From a bacterium (GTDB lineage: Bacteria > JAJVIF01 > JAGGVT01), in assembly GCA_021157815.1 (NCBI GenBank), contig JAGGVT010000093.1, positions 1-32,489 of the forward strand: a stretch of DNA of 32,489 bases, in the 5' to 3' direction. Below the pieces are notes generated by a model. That model was not told where the DNA came from. It was given only the letters and a program-made list of their open reading frames with translations, and searched no databases. Made by a program: the position numbers and the translations under genes. This document shows, piece by piece, positions 15,992-24,261 of the stretch; positions within the stretch are counted from its first letter, which is position 1; the number at the start of each line of letters is the position of its first letter.

Positions 15992-17497
15992 ATGCTGCAT
16001 GGAATAGACTTATTCATTGTTATTGCCTTCATTGTGGGCATCTTCGCTGTCGGCGTATATTTCCGTAAATATGTCCGCACATCGGAGGATTTCTTCCTTG
16101 CCGGCAGAAATCTGACGTGGTGGATAATCGGAATGTCGATTATCGGCACGAATATTGGCTCATACGACTATGTCGGAGGCGCCGGCGCCGCGTACGGTGT
16201 CGGTATCGCGCAAGCCAACTACGAGTGGATTGGCGCGATTCCAGCGATGGTTATTTCAGCGCTGATATTCGTTCCATACTACTGGAAAGCCGGTGTTTAC
16301 ACTGTCCCGGAATATCTGGGCAAACGTTACAGCCAGCCGGTCAGGACAATCGAGGCTCTTTTATGGGGTTGTTTTCTCATCGCATGCCTGTCAATCTTCT
16401 TCTGGGCAAGCGGAGTCATGATTGAAACCTACCTTGGCTGGAGTATCTGGACTGGAATTATAGTTACAGCTGTTGTCGTTGGATTCTACACAGTCAGCGG
16501 AGGCTTGACAGCGGTCGCCATGACCGATGTCATCCAATTAGTAATAATGCTGGTTGGCGGAATCGCGATTGCCATTATCGGATTCGATTTAGTGGATGGC
16601 TGGGGAGGCCTGATTGCTAAAATCCAGCCTGCACATCCCGACCACTTCAAATTGTTTTTACCATTAGACAACCCGGACTACCCGTGGCTGGGGATGATAT
16701 TCGGACTTGCGCTTGTCCTGTCGCCTGCATGGTGGTGTTGCCATCAGGCGATTATCCAGAGAACTCTCGGCGCGAAATCCGAATGGGACGCCAAAGCTGG
16801 TATGTTAAGCGCGGCTTTCCTTAAAACGCTGGTTCCCCTTCTGTATGTTCTCCCCGGTCTGTTCGTTCTCGCGCTTTGCACAACCGGACTTGATAATAAG
16901 GATCAGGCGCTGCCTTGGGCAGTCAAGAACCTGCTGCCAGTCGGACTGTCAGGCTTGATATTCGCCGCGTTTATTGCCGCCGTCTATTCAAGCATCGACT
17001 CGACACTCAACTCGGCGGTTACAATCTGGTCGAGAGACATATACCAGAACTTCTTTAAAAAGGACGCATCCGACAAGCACTATCTGAATTTCGGCAGATG
17101 GCTTACGGTTATTTTCATTCTTATCGCCGTTCCGCTTGCGCCGATAACAGAAAACTTTGGAATTTACAAGGCGATGCAGGTGGCGCTATCATATTTCCAG
17201 GGCGCGACTCTGGCAACTATCCTTCTCGGCATTATGTGGGCAAGATCAACTCCCTGGGGCGGACTCGCGGGATTAGTGCTCGGTGTGGTTTGTTCCATTT
17301 TACTAACAGCGACAGGAATGAATTTCCTCTATGTCGCATGGTGGTCTTTCGTTGTGGCGATTATCTTTAATGTATTGGTTAGCCTGTTCACAAAGCCGAA
17401 GCCAATCGAGGAACTCACCGGACTGGTTTACGGACTTGTCATGAAAAACGAAAATATCCAGAACAATCTCTCAGATAGAGCAGAGGGAGGCGCGTAA
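15992..17497 (+). CDS. Sodium:solute symporter (SSS family)
   Basis: The protein is 501 aa with about 13 hydrophobic segments. The family signature FYTVSGGLTAVAMTDVIQ is at 165-182, the SEDFFLAGRNLTWW motif at 31-44, and VPEYLGKRY after TM3. SSS carriers couple sodium influx to uptake of sugars, nucleosides, vitamins or amino acids. Here the hydrolase neighbours favour a sugar or short oligosaccharide, which is inference. A conserved-looking PAWWCCHQAIIQR segment follows TM6-7. GAGG lies ~11 bases before the ATG. The stop is followed by the next ATG after one base, so translation of the small membrane protein is likely coupled. Confidence 0.93.
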   Translation: MLHGIDLFIVIAFIVGIFAVGVYFRKYVRTSEDFFLAGRNLTWWIIGMSIIGTNIGSYDYVGGAGAAYGVGIAQANYEWIGAIPAMVISALIFVPYYWKAGVYTVPEYLGKRYSQPVRTIEALLWGCFLIACLSIFFWASGVMIETYLGWSIWTGIIVTAVVVGFYTVSGGLTAVAMTDVIQLVIMLVGGIAIAIIGFDLVDGWGGLIAKIQPAHPDHFKLFLPLDNPDYPWLGMIFGLALVLSPAWWCCHQAIIQRTLGAKSEWDAKAGMLSAAFLKTLVPLLYVLPGLFVLALCTTGLDNKDQALPWAVKNLLPVGLSGLIFAAFIAAVYSSIDSTLNSAVTIWSRDIYQNFFKKDASDKHYLNFGRWLTVIFILIAVPLAPITENFGIYKAMQVALSYFQGATLATILLGIMWARSTPWGGLAGLVLGVVCSILLTATGMNFLYVAWWSFVVAIIFNVLVSLFTKPKPIEELTGLVYGLVMKNENIQNNLSDRAEGGA

Positions 17498-17498
17498 A

Positions 17499-17702
17499 AT
17501 GATAGAAAGTTTAAAATCAATACCAATCGGCACGGTTAAAATAATCGGAGCAATCTTCTTTTTAATCGTGATGTTTTGGGCGGTAACTCGTCCAAGAGCT
17601 TATATCTTCAGGGGAGCGCCTGATCAAAGCGCATGGCGCGACCTAAGAATATGGGCCGTTATCGTGCTTTTAGTCCAGATATACCTTTATATGAAGTTTT
17701 AA
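17499..17702 (+). CDS. Small two-TM membrane protein beside the symporter
   Basis: The protein is 67 aa. A hydrophobic helix at ~13-29, a polar loop RPRAYIFRGAPDQSAWRDLR, and a second helix at ~51-65 suggest an integral hairpin protein. The start follows the symporter stop by one base, with GGGAGG inside the symporter's final codons, so the two are translationally linked. No catalytic motif is present. A role as accessory subunit or stabiliser of the SSS carrier is inferred from position and size. Confidence 0.75.
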   Translation: MIESLKSIPIGTVKIIGAIFFLIVMFWAVTRPRAYIFRGAPDQSAWRDLRIWAVIVLLVQIYLYMKF

Positions 17703-17738
17703 TCATGCCAATTTCGATATTTAAAATGAGGAAATGCC

Positions 17739-17960
17739 ATGGAAAATAAAGATGAACAAAAATCTGTCGCGAATCCCCTTCAAGTGATGGGCATATTCTG
17801 GGTCGTCTTTGGGTTAATCGTGGCGATATCAGCATATGCGCCGGAAGAAGCTCTGGGCAAACTCGTAAACCTGCTCTCAGGTCTTATCCTGATAATTGTC
17901 GGCGTGATTGCTCTTTTGAAAGGGCGCAGGAAAAAAGAGATTCCCGGCGGGTCAGAATAA
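17739..17960 (+). CDS. Small two-TM membrane protein
   Basis: The protein is 73 aa. A charged N-terminus (to ~12) is followed by a helix at ~15-32, a short acidic loop, a helix at ~44-61 and a basic tail GRRKK. It is preceded by GAGG and lies 36 bp after the previous small gene. It is not recognisably related to the 67 aa protein. It probably belongs to the transporter operon; function unknown. Confidence 0.65.
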   Translation: MENKDEQKSVANPLQVMGIFWVVFGLIVAISAYAPEEALGKLVNLLSGLILIIVGVIALLKGRRKKEIPGGSE

Positions 17961-17962
17961 TT

Positions 17963-18499
17963 GTGAGATTCGTTACGCCATCTGTTGACAAAGATACGGC
18001 TTTCAAGAATCTCACAAGAAAGCGAAAACGGCTGTTTGCTGCCGCATCTAAACAAGCGCCGTTGAAAATTGAACTAATCAATTTTCCGCATTACATATTC
18101 ACACTGACAATCTCAGTTGAATCGGGCAATAAGGAAATAGATGTTGCGGCCGACGGTATCGTCGGCCTTTTTTCTTTTTTGAAAATTGAAGAACTTTCAC
18201 TTGATGACAAATCCGACTTTCCAACTTTCGCATGGAAACTGTCAACCGAACAGGCTAAGGAAAAAGTTGTCGCTGAGTACAGATGGATATTAATCAAACA
18301 CGGAATCCACAACAGGGAACTGCCTAAAATAATCGACATCAGAGACAGCAAACTATTCTATCCGTTCTGGGTCGGTTACTATCCAAGAGGCGACGGCCTC
18401 GATTTCAACGCCATCGACGCCATATCAGCCGCTCCCATCGGAATAAAAATGCGCCGCTCGTTTTTAGTAGCTTTCGCGCAGAAAAAAACGTTTGCATAG
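17963..18499 (+). CDS. Hypothetical protein, last gene of the transporter operon
   Basis: The protein is 178 aa. It starts at GTG two bases after the preceding stop, with only a weak GGCGGG upstream; no better start exists nearby. There is no signal peptide or membrane segment. The N-terminus is strongly basic (RKRKR). The middle alternates beta-like strands with an acidic linker (EELSLDDKSD). The C-terminal LFYPFWVGYYPRG ... FNAIDAISAA segment looks like a structured domain I cannot name. A 23 bp perfect stem begins 3 bp after the stop. Confidence 0.65.
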   Translation: MRFVTPSVDKDTAFKNLTRKRKRLFAAASKQAPLKIELINFPHYIFTLTISVESGNKEIDVAADGIVGLFSFLKIEELSLDDKSDFPTFAWKLSTEQAKEKVVAEYRWILIKHGIHNRELPKIIDIRDSKLFYPFWVGYYPRGDGLDFNAIDAISAAPIGIKMRRSFLVAFAQKKTFA

Positions 18500-18502
18500 A
18501 TT

Positions 18503-18578
18503 GTAGCCCGGGAATCCATTTCCCGAGAAAAAACGACGCTAATCTACGCAAACCCCGGGAAATGGATTCCCGGGCTAC
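18503..18578. repeat. Palindrome with perfect 23 bp arms (gtagcccgggaatcc family)
   Basis: 18503-18525 and 18556-18578 are exact complements (right arm cgggaaatggattcccggg + ctac). It begins 3 bp after the hypothetical gene stop. It has no T-run, so it is a strong hairpin but not a classical intrinsic terminator. The right arm recurs at 32194-32218. Confidence 0.75.
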
Positions 18579-18817
18579 TTGCGCACTGATTTAAAGCAGG
18601 CGGAATATGAACCTGATCCAATATTGAACAGGTTTACAGGCTTCTTTGTTAAGAGGTATCAGCGAGAAGGGCAGAATACGATACAATGATATGATTATAA
18701 TCAACACCAGTAGGTCGACTTTCGACATTTATTTACTTTCTGTATTTTGTGGCTCTGGGCAATATGGTACGTTCATTGGAAAAGAAGCGATTTTAAATTC
18801 GGCTGTGTTTTTATTTG

Positions 18818-19010
18818 GCGCTTCAATAAATTGTGTGGGTAATTTGCACCCCCGTAAAAAAAGGGGACAGTCCACATGAGGCATCAAACTTGATGATTTC
18901 AATATATCATACTGCAACCCCTCATTTATACTGTATTTATTCACTTGCTTGGGACAGTCCCCTTTTTTTACTCAATCAAAACTCAACCCACACGATTTAT
19001 TGAAGAGCCT
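18818..19010. mobile_element. 193 bp MITE-like element, best-preserved copy
   Basis: Ends ggcgcttcaataaattgtgtggg and cccacacgatttattgaagagcc are complementary over 23 bp with two mismatches. Sub-terminal aaaaaaaggggacagtcc / gggacagtccccttttttt forms a second pair. Related copies: 30787-30996 (inverted), 5659-5838 (truncated) and 2251-2454 (inner part only). Confidence 0.75.
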
Positions 19011-19052
19011 TTTATTTGAGTGTAGTAAAACAACAATAGATCGAATTTATAA

Positions 19053-19162
19053 ACCTCGGGTGCCGCCCACACATCACGTCTTTTTGTGATTTGTGGGTGA
19101 AATGCGTAACTTTGCTGCAAACACCCATAAAGCCGGGACGGCTGTATGGGCGGCACTCAGGT
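19053..19162. repeat. 110 bp inverted repeat containing a 43 bp dispersed block
   Basis: The ends aacctcgggtgccgcccac and gtatgggcggcactcaggtt are near complements. The block 19058-19100 recurs exactly, on the opposite strand, at 32245-32287. Confidence 0.7.
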
Positions 19163-19315
19163 TAATAGTATTTAGGTAGCCTTAAATGTCGAAAGTCGAG
19201 AGTAGGGGTGGGTTTAAAGCCCATCCCTACTGAGTATATCGAAATCTTAATAAGAAACCAATCCGAAGGATTGTACCGAGCCTGTCGAAGTGCCGACAAT
19301 GTTATCTAATTCCAT

Positions 19316-19344
19316 TTGTTCTTTGAGTTTTTAATCGGTAAAAT
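19316..19344 (+). promoter_or_regulatory. Candidate promoter of the SPFH gene
   Basis: TTGTTC is followed after 17 bp by TAAAAT, about 42 bp before the start codon. Confidence 0.4.
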
Positions 19345-19385
19345 GATTCCGTAATTAACCAAGCCTTGATCTTTTCGGAGGAACC

Positions 19386-20324
19386 ATGCAATTTTTAGTA
19401 CTGGGAATAATAGCTATTCTGGTCGGAATTTATTTCGTTAGCAAGAAACTTATTTTCTTAAGCAGTGGGCAAGTGATGCAGTCAACGGGACCCGGTTCAA
19501 TCCTGATAGTGGTCGGAGTGCTCTTAATCGCGATCTCAGGCCTCAGGATTGTGGATGCCGGTTATGTCGGAGTGGAAAAACTATTCGGAAAAGTCACTCC
19601 AACCCCTCTTAAAGAGGGCTTGCACTTAATCAACCCGCTGAAAGTTGTAGTGCCTTTGACGATACGAACCGAGGCGTACACAATGAGCGGCACCACCGAT
19701 GAGGGGCAGGTTCGAGGAGATGACTCTATCAAAGTGCTGACATCCGACGGCCTGACTGTAACTCTTGAAGTAACAGTCTGGTTCAAGATTAAACCTGATG
19801 AGGCTCCTCGAATTTACAGGGAGCTGGGTGAAAGCTATGTGGCGAAAATCGTACGCCCAACTGTACGGACCGCGCTCAGGAATGCCGCAGCAAAGCATAC
19901 ATCATCAGCAATATACTCATCGGAAAAAAGGGTGATATTTGTTCAGGATGTTGAGCAGGAGATTGAACCGTCATTCAAAACGTACGGGATCATTCTCGAA
20001 AACACCCTTTTAAGGAATGTCGCCCTTCCACAGATGGTTGCTACCGCAATTGAGACAAAATTGAAAGCCGATCAGGAACAGCAGGAGATGGATTTTGTCC
20101 TGCAGAAGGAAACCAAGGAAGCGGAAAGAAAACGCATCGAAGCGAAAGGTATTGCCGATGCCAACCGTGAAATCGCGGACAGTATCGGCGGCCCTTACGG
20201 CCTGTTAATCCAGCAGTGGATTAAAGAGGTTGTATCAAGTGAAAAAACCCAGATAATCTATGTCTCCTCGGAAAGCAGCGGTCTTCCGGTACTCGAAGCC
20301 GGTCGATTCCTGGACAATAAATAG
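19386..20324 (+). CDS. SPFH/band 7 (prohibitin-like) membrane protein
   Basis: The protein is 312 aa. Two N-terminal hydrophobic segments (~2-18 and ~38-52) precede a band 7 domain (~53-230: VDAGYVGVEKLFGKV, EGLHLINPL, then SDGLTVTLEVTVWFKI). A charged helix at ~235-268 (KETKEAERKRIEAKGIADANRE) is the usual coiled-coil oligomerisation tail. Such proteins assemble into large membrane rings or microdomain scaffolds and often regulate membrane proteases such as FtsH or HflKC-type partners. No NfeD-type protease partner gene is adjacent, so the partner is unknown. GGAGG lies four bases before the ATG. The gene is monocistronic and convergent with tolC. Confidence 0.9.
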   Translation: MQFLVLGIIAILVGIYFVSKKLIFLSSGQVMQSTGPGSILIVVGVLLIAISGLRIVDAGYVGVEKLFGKVTPTPLKEGLHLINPLKVVVPLTIRTEAYTMSGTTDEGQVRGDDSIKVLTSDGLTVTLEVTVWFKIKPDEAPRIYRELGESYVAKIVRPTVRTALRNAAAKHTSSAIYSSEKRVIFVQDVEQEIEPSFKTYGIILENTLLRNVALPQMVATAIETKLKADQEQQEMDFVLQKETKEAERKRIEAKGIADANREIADSIGGPYGLLIQQWIKEVVSSEKTQIIYVSSESSGLPVLEAGRFLDNK

Positions 20325-20385
20325 TCTCTTTTGAAAATAGTTTTTTTCCGGAAAGATGATTTTTCTGTATTGGTAGAATGCTGAA

Positions 20386-20562
20386 CCTGGGAGCGCTGGT
20401 CTCTGACCGGCACTTGAACACAGTAACTAAAATGCAAAAAAGAAATTCTTACGAACATGGTTGATAAAACCAGTTTATTATTTGGCAATTTATCTGTTAG
20501 CCAAATTTCGTTGATTCCTACTAACTTTGTTAAAGTGCCGGTCAGAGACCAGCGCTCCCAGG
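20386..20562. mobile_element. 177 bp element with perfect 30 bp inverted ends
   Basis: 20386-20415 (starting cctgggagcgctggtctctg) is the exact reverse complement of 20533-20562. The ~117 bp interior is AT-rich and non-coding. It lies between the convergent SPFH and TolC genes and could fold into a strong bidirectional terminator. No second copy is in the window. Confidence 0.7.
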
Positions 20563-20608
20563 AAAAAATATATTTGTAATGCGCAAAATTTTTGCTTTTC
20601 AGAAACAA

Positions 20609-22117
20609 CTATTCATCCGGCGTCATATTTGGCTTTATTACTTCACCATTCGCCAACGAAAAACCATATCTCGTAAGCAATACGCCCTCATGACGTAACA
20701 GATAAACAACCGCTTTACGGCAGTTTGCAACAGCTTGTATTTCAGATATCTTGCTTGCAAGAAGGTCGCGTTGTGCCTGCGCGACAAGCAGCGATGTCGA
20801 TTTCCCTACACGATACTTCTCCGTTTCCGCCCGCAGTTTCGCCTCCTGCAGCTTGCGGGATGCCGCTGTTGCGACAATCTGTTCGGTGGTGCGGTTAAGT
20901 TCAATCCACGCGACACTGACATCCATTTTGGCAAGCTGCTCAAGGTTGTTCATCGCCTCTCTGGATTGCTCCTGGCTTATTAAAGACTGCCTGTGGCGTT
21001 CCCGTGAATCCCTGTTGCCAATATCCTGCGTATATTGAATTCCGACCTGCATATCATTGCCGCTGTTGCCTATATCCCCTATTGACTGGTTGAACGAATC
21101 AGCATAACCGGTCATTCCAAGCGTAACAAAAAATTTCATATTGGGAAGCAATCCGTTTTTTGTTGTTAGCACATCAAGTTCATTTCGCTGTAACTGCAAT
21201 TCAGCCTGATTCAAATCGGGCCTGTTGTGCAGCGCAATATCAATATGCGAATCCATTTCACCAACATCAAATTCCGGAACAATAAACTCATTCTTAATAA
21301 CAATACTCTGCTTAATAAAATCAACATTCGGCGGATTCAACAGGCGCAATAATTTAATTCGTGTTTTTTCAATGTTGCTGCGGGCGTTTATTAAAGCTTC
21401 ATTACGGGATGCCACCTCCGCCTCTGATGCTATCAGCTCTATCTCGGCAAGTTTGCCGACATCGATCATAGTCCGGGTTTCATCAAGCTGTCGCTGGGCA
21501 AGATTCAGGGATTCCACATAAATTGTAAGCTGCCTGACAGCAAGGGAATAATCCCAACATGCTGTTTCAACCTGGCTGATTAGCGTTTCAGCATAAGCCT
21601 GTAGTTCATAAATCGAGGATTTCGTACTCAACTGCGCCTTGCGAAGCCCCGCCAGATTTACTGAATAACCCGCACCCTTAAAGATTGGCTGAGACAATGT
21701 CAGGCTAATACGCGCGGAATAGTTGTTATCACTGGCTACTCCCCCACCTCTGTTTCCTGAAAGCCCAAGACTGATATCCCCACCGGATAATAGCAGTTTT
21801 GAAATTCCAAAGCTAAAATCAGATCGAGTGCTTTTCGACCCGGAATCATCCTTGTCCTGCGATGTTGACACCGAACTCGACAATCCAACATCAAATGCTG
21901 ACCGTTCCATCCGTTCCGAACTCTCACGCAATTCCGGTTTAAGGCGTTCTATCTTAAACGCGCTGTTGTTCTCAAGAGCCATCAGGATTGCTTCTTCAAC
22001 GGTCACTTCCAATGGCTTGTTTTTGGTATCAGCATAAACCGGATTCGAGAGCAATAGAATCAGGCAGCAAAGAAGGGAAATGCTGATCGATGGAAAATTA
22101 TTTTTTAGTAAAAACAT
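20609..22117 (-). CDS. TolC-family outer-membrane efflux protein
   Basis: The protein is 502 aa with a signal peptide (1-~29, VYA-D). Two outer-membrane-efflux repeats span ~38-240 and ~285-480. They show the long heptad-rich helices of the TolC tunnel and the recurring VEEAILMALENN / DIALHNRPDLNQAE motifs that open each repeat. It forms the trimeric outer-membrane exit duct. AAAGGA lies seven bases before the ATG. It is the last gene after the MacA-, ATPase- and permease-like genes, separated from them by a repeat-bearing 249 bp gap, so it may have its own promoter. Confidence 0.9.
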   Translation of the reverse strand: MFLLKNNFPSISISLLCCLILLLSNPVYADTKNKPLEVTVEEAILMALENNSAFKIERLKPELRESSERMERSAFDVGLSSSVSTSQDKDDSGSKSTRSDFSFGISKLLLSGGDISLGLSGNRGGGVASDNNYSARISLTLSQPIFKGAGYSVNLAGLRKAQLSTKSSIYELQAYAETLISQVETACWDYSLAVRQLTIYVESLNLAQRQLDETRTMIDVGKLAEIELIASEAEVASRNEALINARSNIEKTRIKLLRLLNPPNVDFIKQSIVIKNEFIVPEFDVGEMDSHIDIALHNRPDLNQAELQLQRNELDVLTTKNGLLPNMKFFVTLGMTGYADSFNQSIGDIGNSGNDMQVGIQYTQDIGNRDSRERHRQSLISQEQSREAMNNLEQLAKMDVSVAWIELNRTTEQIVATAASRKLQEAKLRAETEKYRVGKSTSLLVAQAQRDLLASKISEIQAVANCRKAVVYLLRHEGVLLTRYGFSLANGEVIKPNMTPDE

Positions 22118-22169
22118 CTTTTTGTCCTTTCTGTATTTATTTGCACAAGTAGGGGCATTGCTTGGAATC

Positions 22170-22350
22170 TGTCTCAGAATTCCATATTTCTATCATGTCT
22201 GCATTTTCTGTCATTCTTAACGAAGTGAAGAATCTATTCGCGATAACGTGAATATTTCTCATCAGATATAATCGCCGGCACAGTAGCATATAGATTCTTC
22301 GCTATGCCCAGAATGACATTAAATCATGCTTATAATGGAGTTCTGAGACA
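22170..22350. repeat. ~181 bp imperfect inverted repeat inside the pump operon
   Basis: Outer ends tgtctcagaattccat and atggagttctgagaca match with one mismatch. An inner pair, gtcattcttaacgaagtgaagaatct (from 22210) and agattcttcgctatgcccagaatgac, is a REP-like hairpin. It splits tolC from the permease gene and may weaken or tune read-through. Confidence 0.6.
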
Positions 22351-22366
22351 TTTTCCCTGCTGTGCC

Positions 22367-23575
22367 CTATTCATAATAAAGAGATTCAACCGGATCAAGC
22401 AACGCCGCGCGGCGTGCAGGATAGTAACCAAAAAAGATTCCAACCGCGACAGAGAAAGACAAAGCCAGAATAACTCCTGACGGCTCGACAACGGTCTGGA
22501 ACTGGGTTGCGTTGCCGATGATTCTCGATGCTTCAAACCCAGCTGCCACTCCAATTATTCCGCCGATACCGCTTATGATAATTGCTTCAATAAGAAACTG
22601 GCGAAGTATGTCCCTGTCTTTCGCGCCTATTGCTTTACGTATTCCGATTTCCCTTGTCCTTTCTGTAACCGTAACCAACATGATATTCATTATTCCGATA
22701 CCGCCAACGAGCAGCGATATGCTTGCGATACTTCCCAGCAGTATTGCAAATGTACGGTTGGTTTCACTTACCATCTCGATAAAATCCGCCTGATTGCGAA
22801 TATAGAAATCATCCTCCTGTCCGGGAGCAATTTTGTGTCGTTTCTTCAACACAACCGCAGCCGCTGTTTCAACCTCCATAAGCGCGTCGCTATTATTTAC
22901 CTGAATATTAATTTCACGCAATGAATCAAAACCGAAAACGATTTTCATTGCGGTTGTATATGGAATTAACACCTGATTATCAGGGTTATACCAGCCCATG
23001 TCGCCTTTTGATTTCAAAACGCCGACAACACGGAAATTAATTCCCTTGAGTTTTATTTTCTCGCCAATTGGATTATCAGGCAGTTCAAGATCTTCAACGG
23101 TTTGGGGTCCCAGAACAGCTACTCGCGCAGTGCTGTTTACTTCGGACTCGGAGAAAAATCTTCCCTTTTCAAGATGGTAATCTCTAATCGTTTGATAAGT
23201 AATTGCAGTTCCGGTTACATTTACACGCGAATTTTTATTGAAATATTTCACCTGCGCATTGCTTGAAACCACAGGCGCGACCTGCTCTATGGCATTAACC
23301 TCATTAAGCAGCGCTTTGGCATCATCAACAGTCAAATTTTGGCGTGTTCCGCTCATAACACCATGCGAACCCAGCTGCCCGGGCCTTACCACAAGCAGAT
23401 TGGTTCCCATCGACGTTATTCTGTCCATCATTTCGCGCTTTGCGCCTGTCGCAATCGCCAGCATCGATATTACCGCGCCTACACCGATAATGATTCCCAG
23501 CATCGCAAGAAATGACCTGAGTTTGTTGGCATATAATCCTTTAAGCGCCATTTTAATTGTTGTCATCAGGATCAT
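22367..23575 (-). CDS. MacB-type ABC transporter permease
   Basis: The protein is 402 aa. TM1 (~21-41) is followed by a ~230-residue periplasmic MacB_PCD domain. Three C-terminal helices (FtsX-type) follow, with the conserved GIMNIMLVTVTERTREIGIRKAIGA coupling segment and a closing YYPARRAALLDPVESL motif. This half-transporter dimerises and works by mechanotransmission, driving substrate from the periplasm into TolC. Its ATG overlaps the ATPase stop in an ATGA, showing translational coupling. A second Met at codon 4 is an alternative start. Confidence 0.92.
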   Translation of the reverse strand: MILMTTIKMALKGLYANKLRSFLAMLGIIIGVGAVISMLAIATGAKREMMDRITSMGTNLLVVRPGQLGSHGVMSGTRQNLTVDDAKALLNEVNAIEQVAPVVSSNAQVKYFNKNSRVNVTGTAITYQTIRDYHLEKGRFFSESEVNSTARVAVLGPQTVEDLELPDNPIGEKIKLKGINFRVVGVLKSKGDMGWYNPDNQVLIPYTTAMKIVFGFDSLREINIQVNNSDALMEVETAAAVVLKKRHKIAPGQEDDFYIRNQADFIEMVSETNRTFAILLGSIASISLLVGGIGIMNIMLVTVTERTREIGIRKAIGAKDRDILRQFLIEAIIISGIGGIIGVAAGFEASRIIGNATQFQTVVEPSGVILALSFSVAVGIFFGYYPARRAALLDPVESLYYE

Positions 23576-24261
23576 TCTCGCGATACCCTCCCATTTCGTT
23601 TATCGCTTATAATTTTGCCATCCATCATGCGGATAACACGCTTGCATCGCGCAGCGACATCATCATCATGAGTTACAATCAGAACAGTTAATCCTTCATT
23701 ATTTAGTTTGGCAAAAAGCTCCAGAATCTCCCCGCTTGTTTTACTGTCCAGATTTCCGGTTGGTTCATCAGCAAGCAGTATGGATGGCTTCGTGACAAGC
23801 GCCCGCGCTATCGAAACACGCTGGCTTTCACCGCCTGAAAGCTGATTCGGCTCATGATTCATCCTTTCAAAAAGCCTCACGCTCTTAAGAGATTCAACAG
23901 CACGAGATTTGGCATCATCAGCGCCGGCGTACAACAACGGCAGTTCAACATTTTCCAGCGATGACATACGGGATATTAAGTTAAACGACTGGAAGACAAA
24001 TCCTATGCGACGATTTCTTGTCTCCGCCAATTGATCCTTGGATAGATTGGACACATCAACATCAGTGAGGAAATATTTCCCCGAATCAGGTTTCCCAAGG
24101 CATCCGATTATGTTCAGCAGTGTAGTTTTGCCACTTCCGGATGTTCCAGTTACAGCGACCATATCCCCCTCGTCAACATTGAAACTAACACCATCCAACG
24201 CTTTTACAACGCTGTCGCCCACTTTGAAAATCTTGACAATGTTCTCGGTTTTAATGATCAT
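23572..24261 (-). CDS. MacB/LolD-type ABC transporter ATPase
   Basis: The protein is 229 aa. Walker A GTSGSGKT is at 39-46, a Q-loop in FVFQSFNLISRM, the signature LSGGESQR, Walker B ILLADEPTGNLD and a switch His in LIVTHD. It is the separate nucleotide-binding subunit for the neighbouring permease; in E. coli the two are fused as MacB, here they are split. Its start codon shares one base with the stop of the upstream adaptor gene, and its own stop overlaps the permease start. Confidence 0.94.
   Translation of the reverse strand: MIIKTENIVKIFKVGDSVVKALDGVSFNVDEGDMVAVTGTSGSGKTTLLNIIGCLGKPDSGKYFLTDVDVSNLSKDQLAETRNRRIGFVFQSFNLISRMSSLENVELPLLYAGADDAKSRAVESLKSVRLFERMNHEPNQLSGGESQRVSIARALVTKPSILLADEPTGNLDSKTSGEILELFAKLNNEGLTVLIVTHDDDVAARCKRVIRMMDGKIISDKRNGRVSRE

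Larger units (their letters stand above)
18500..19385. other. 886 bp non-coding repeat region
   Basis: From left: palindrome 18503-18578, ~240 bp of AT-rich sequence with no credible gene (the 77 aa ORF at 18646 runs into the MITE), and the MITE-like element 18818-19010. Then come the 110 bp inverted repeat 19053-19162, the hairpin agtaggggtggg...cccatccctact (19201-19231) and a gagcctgtcgaag tract at 19269. The promoter for the SPFH gene follows. Confidence 0.65.

Noticed and set aside
18646-18879. 77 aa ORF in the 18.5-19.4 kb gap
   Set aside because: Its C-terminal third is encoded by the MITE-like element, and it has no Shine-Dalgarno sequence or family resemblance.
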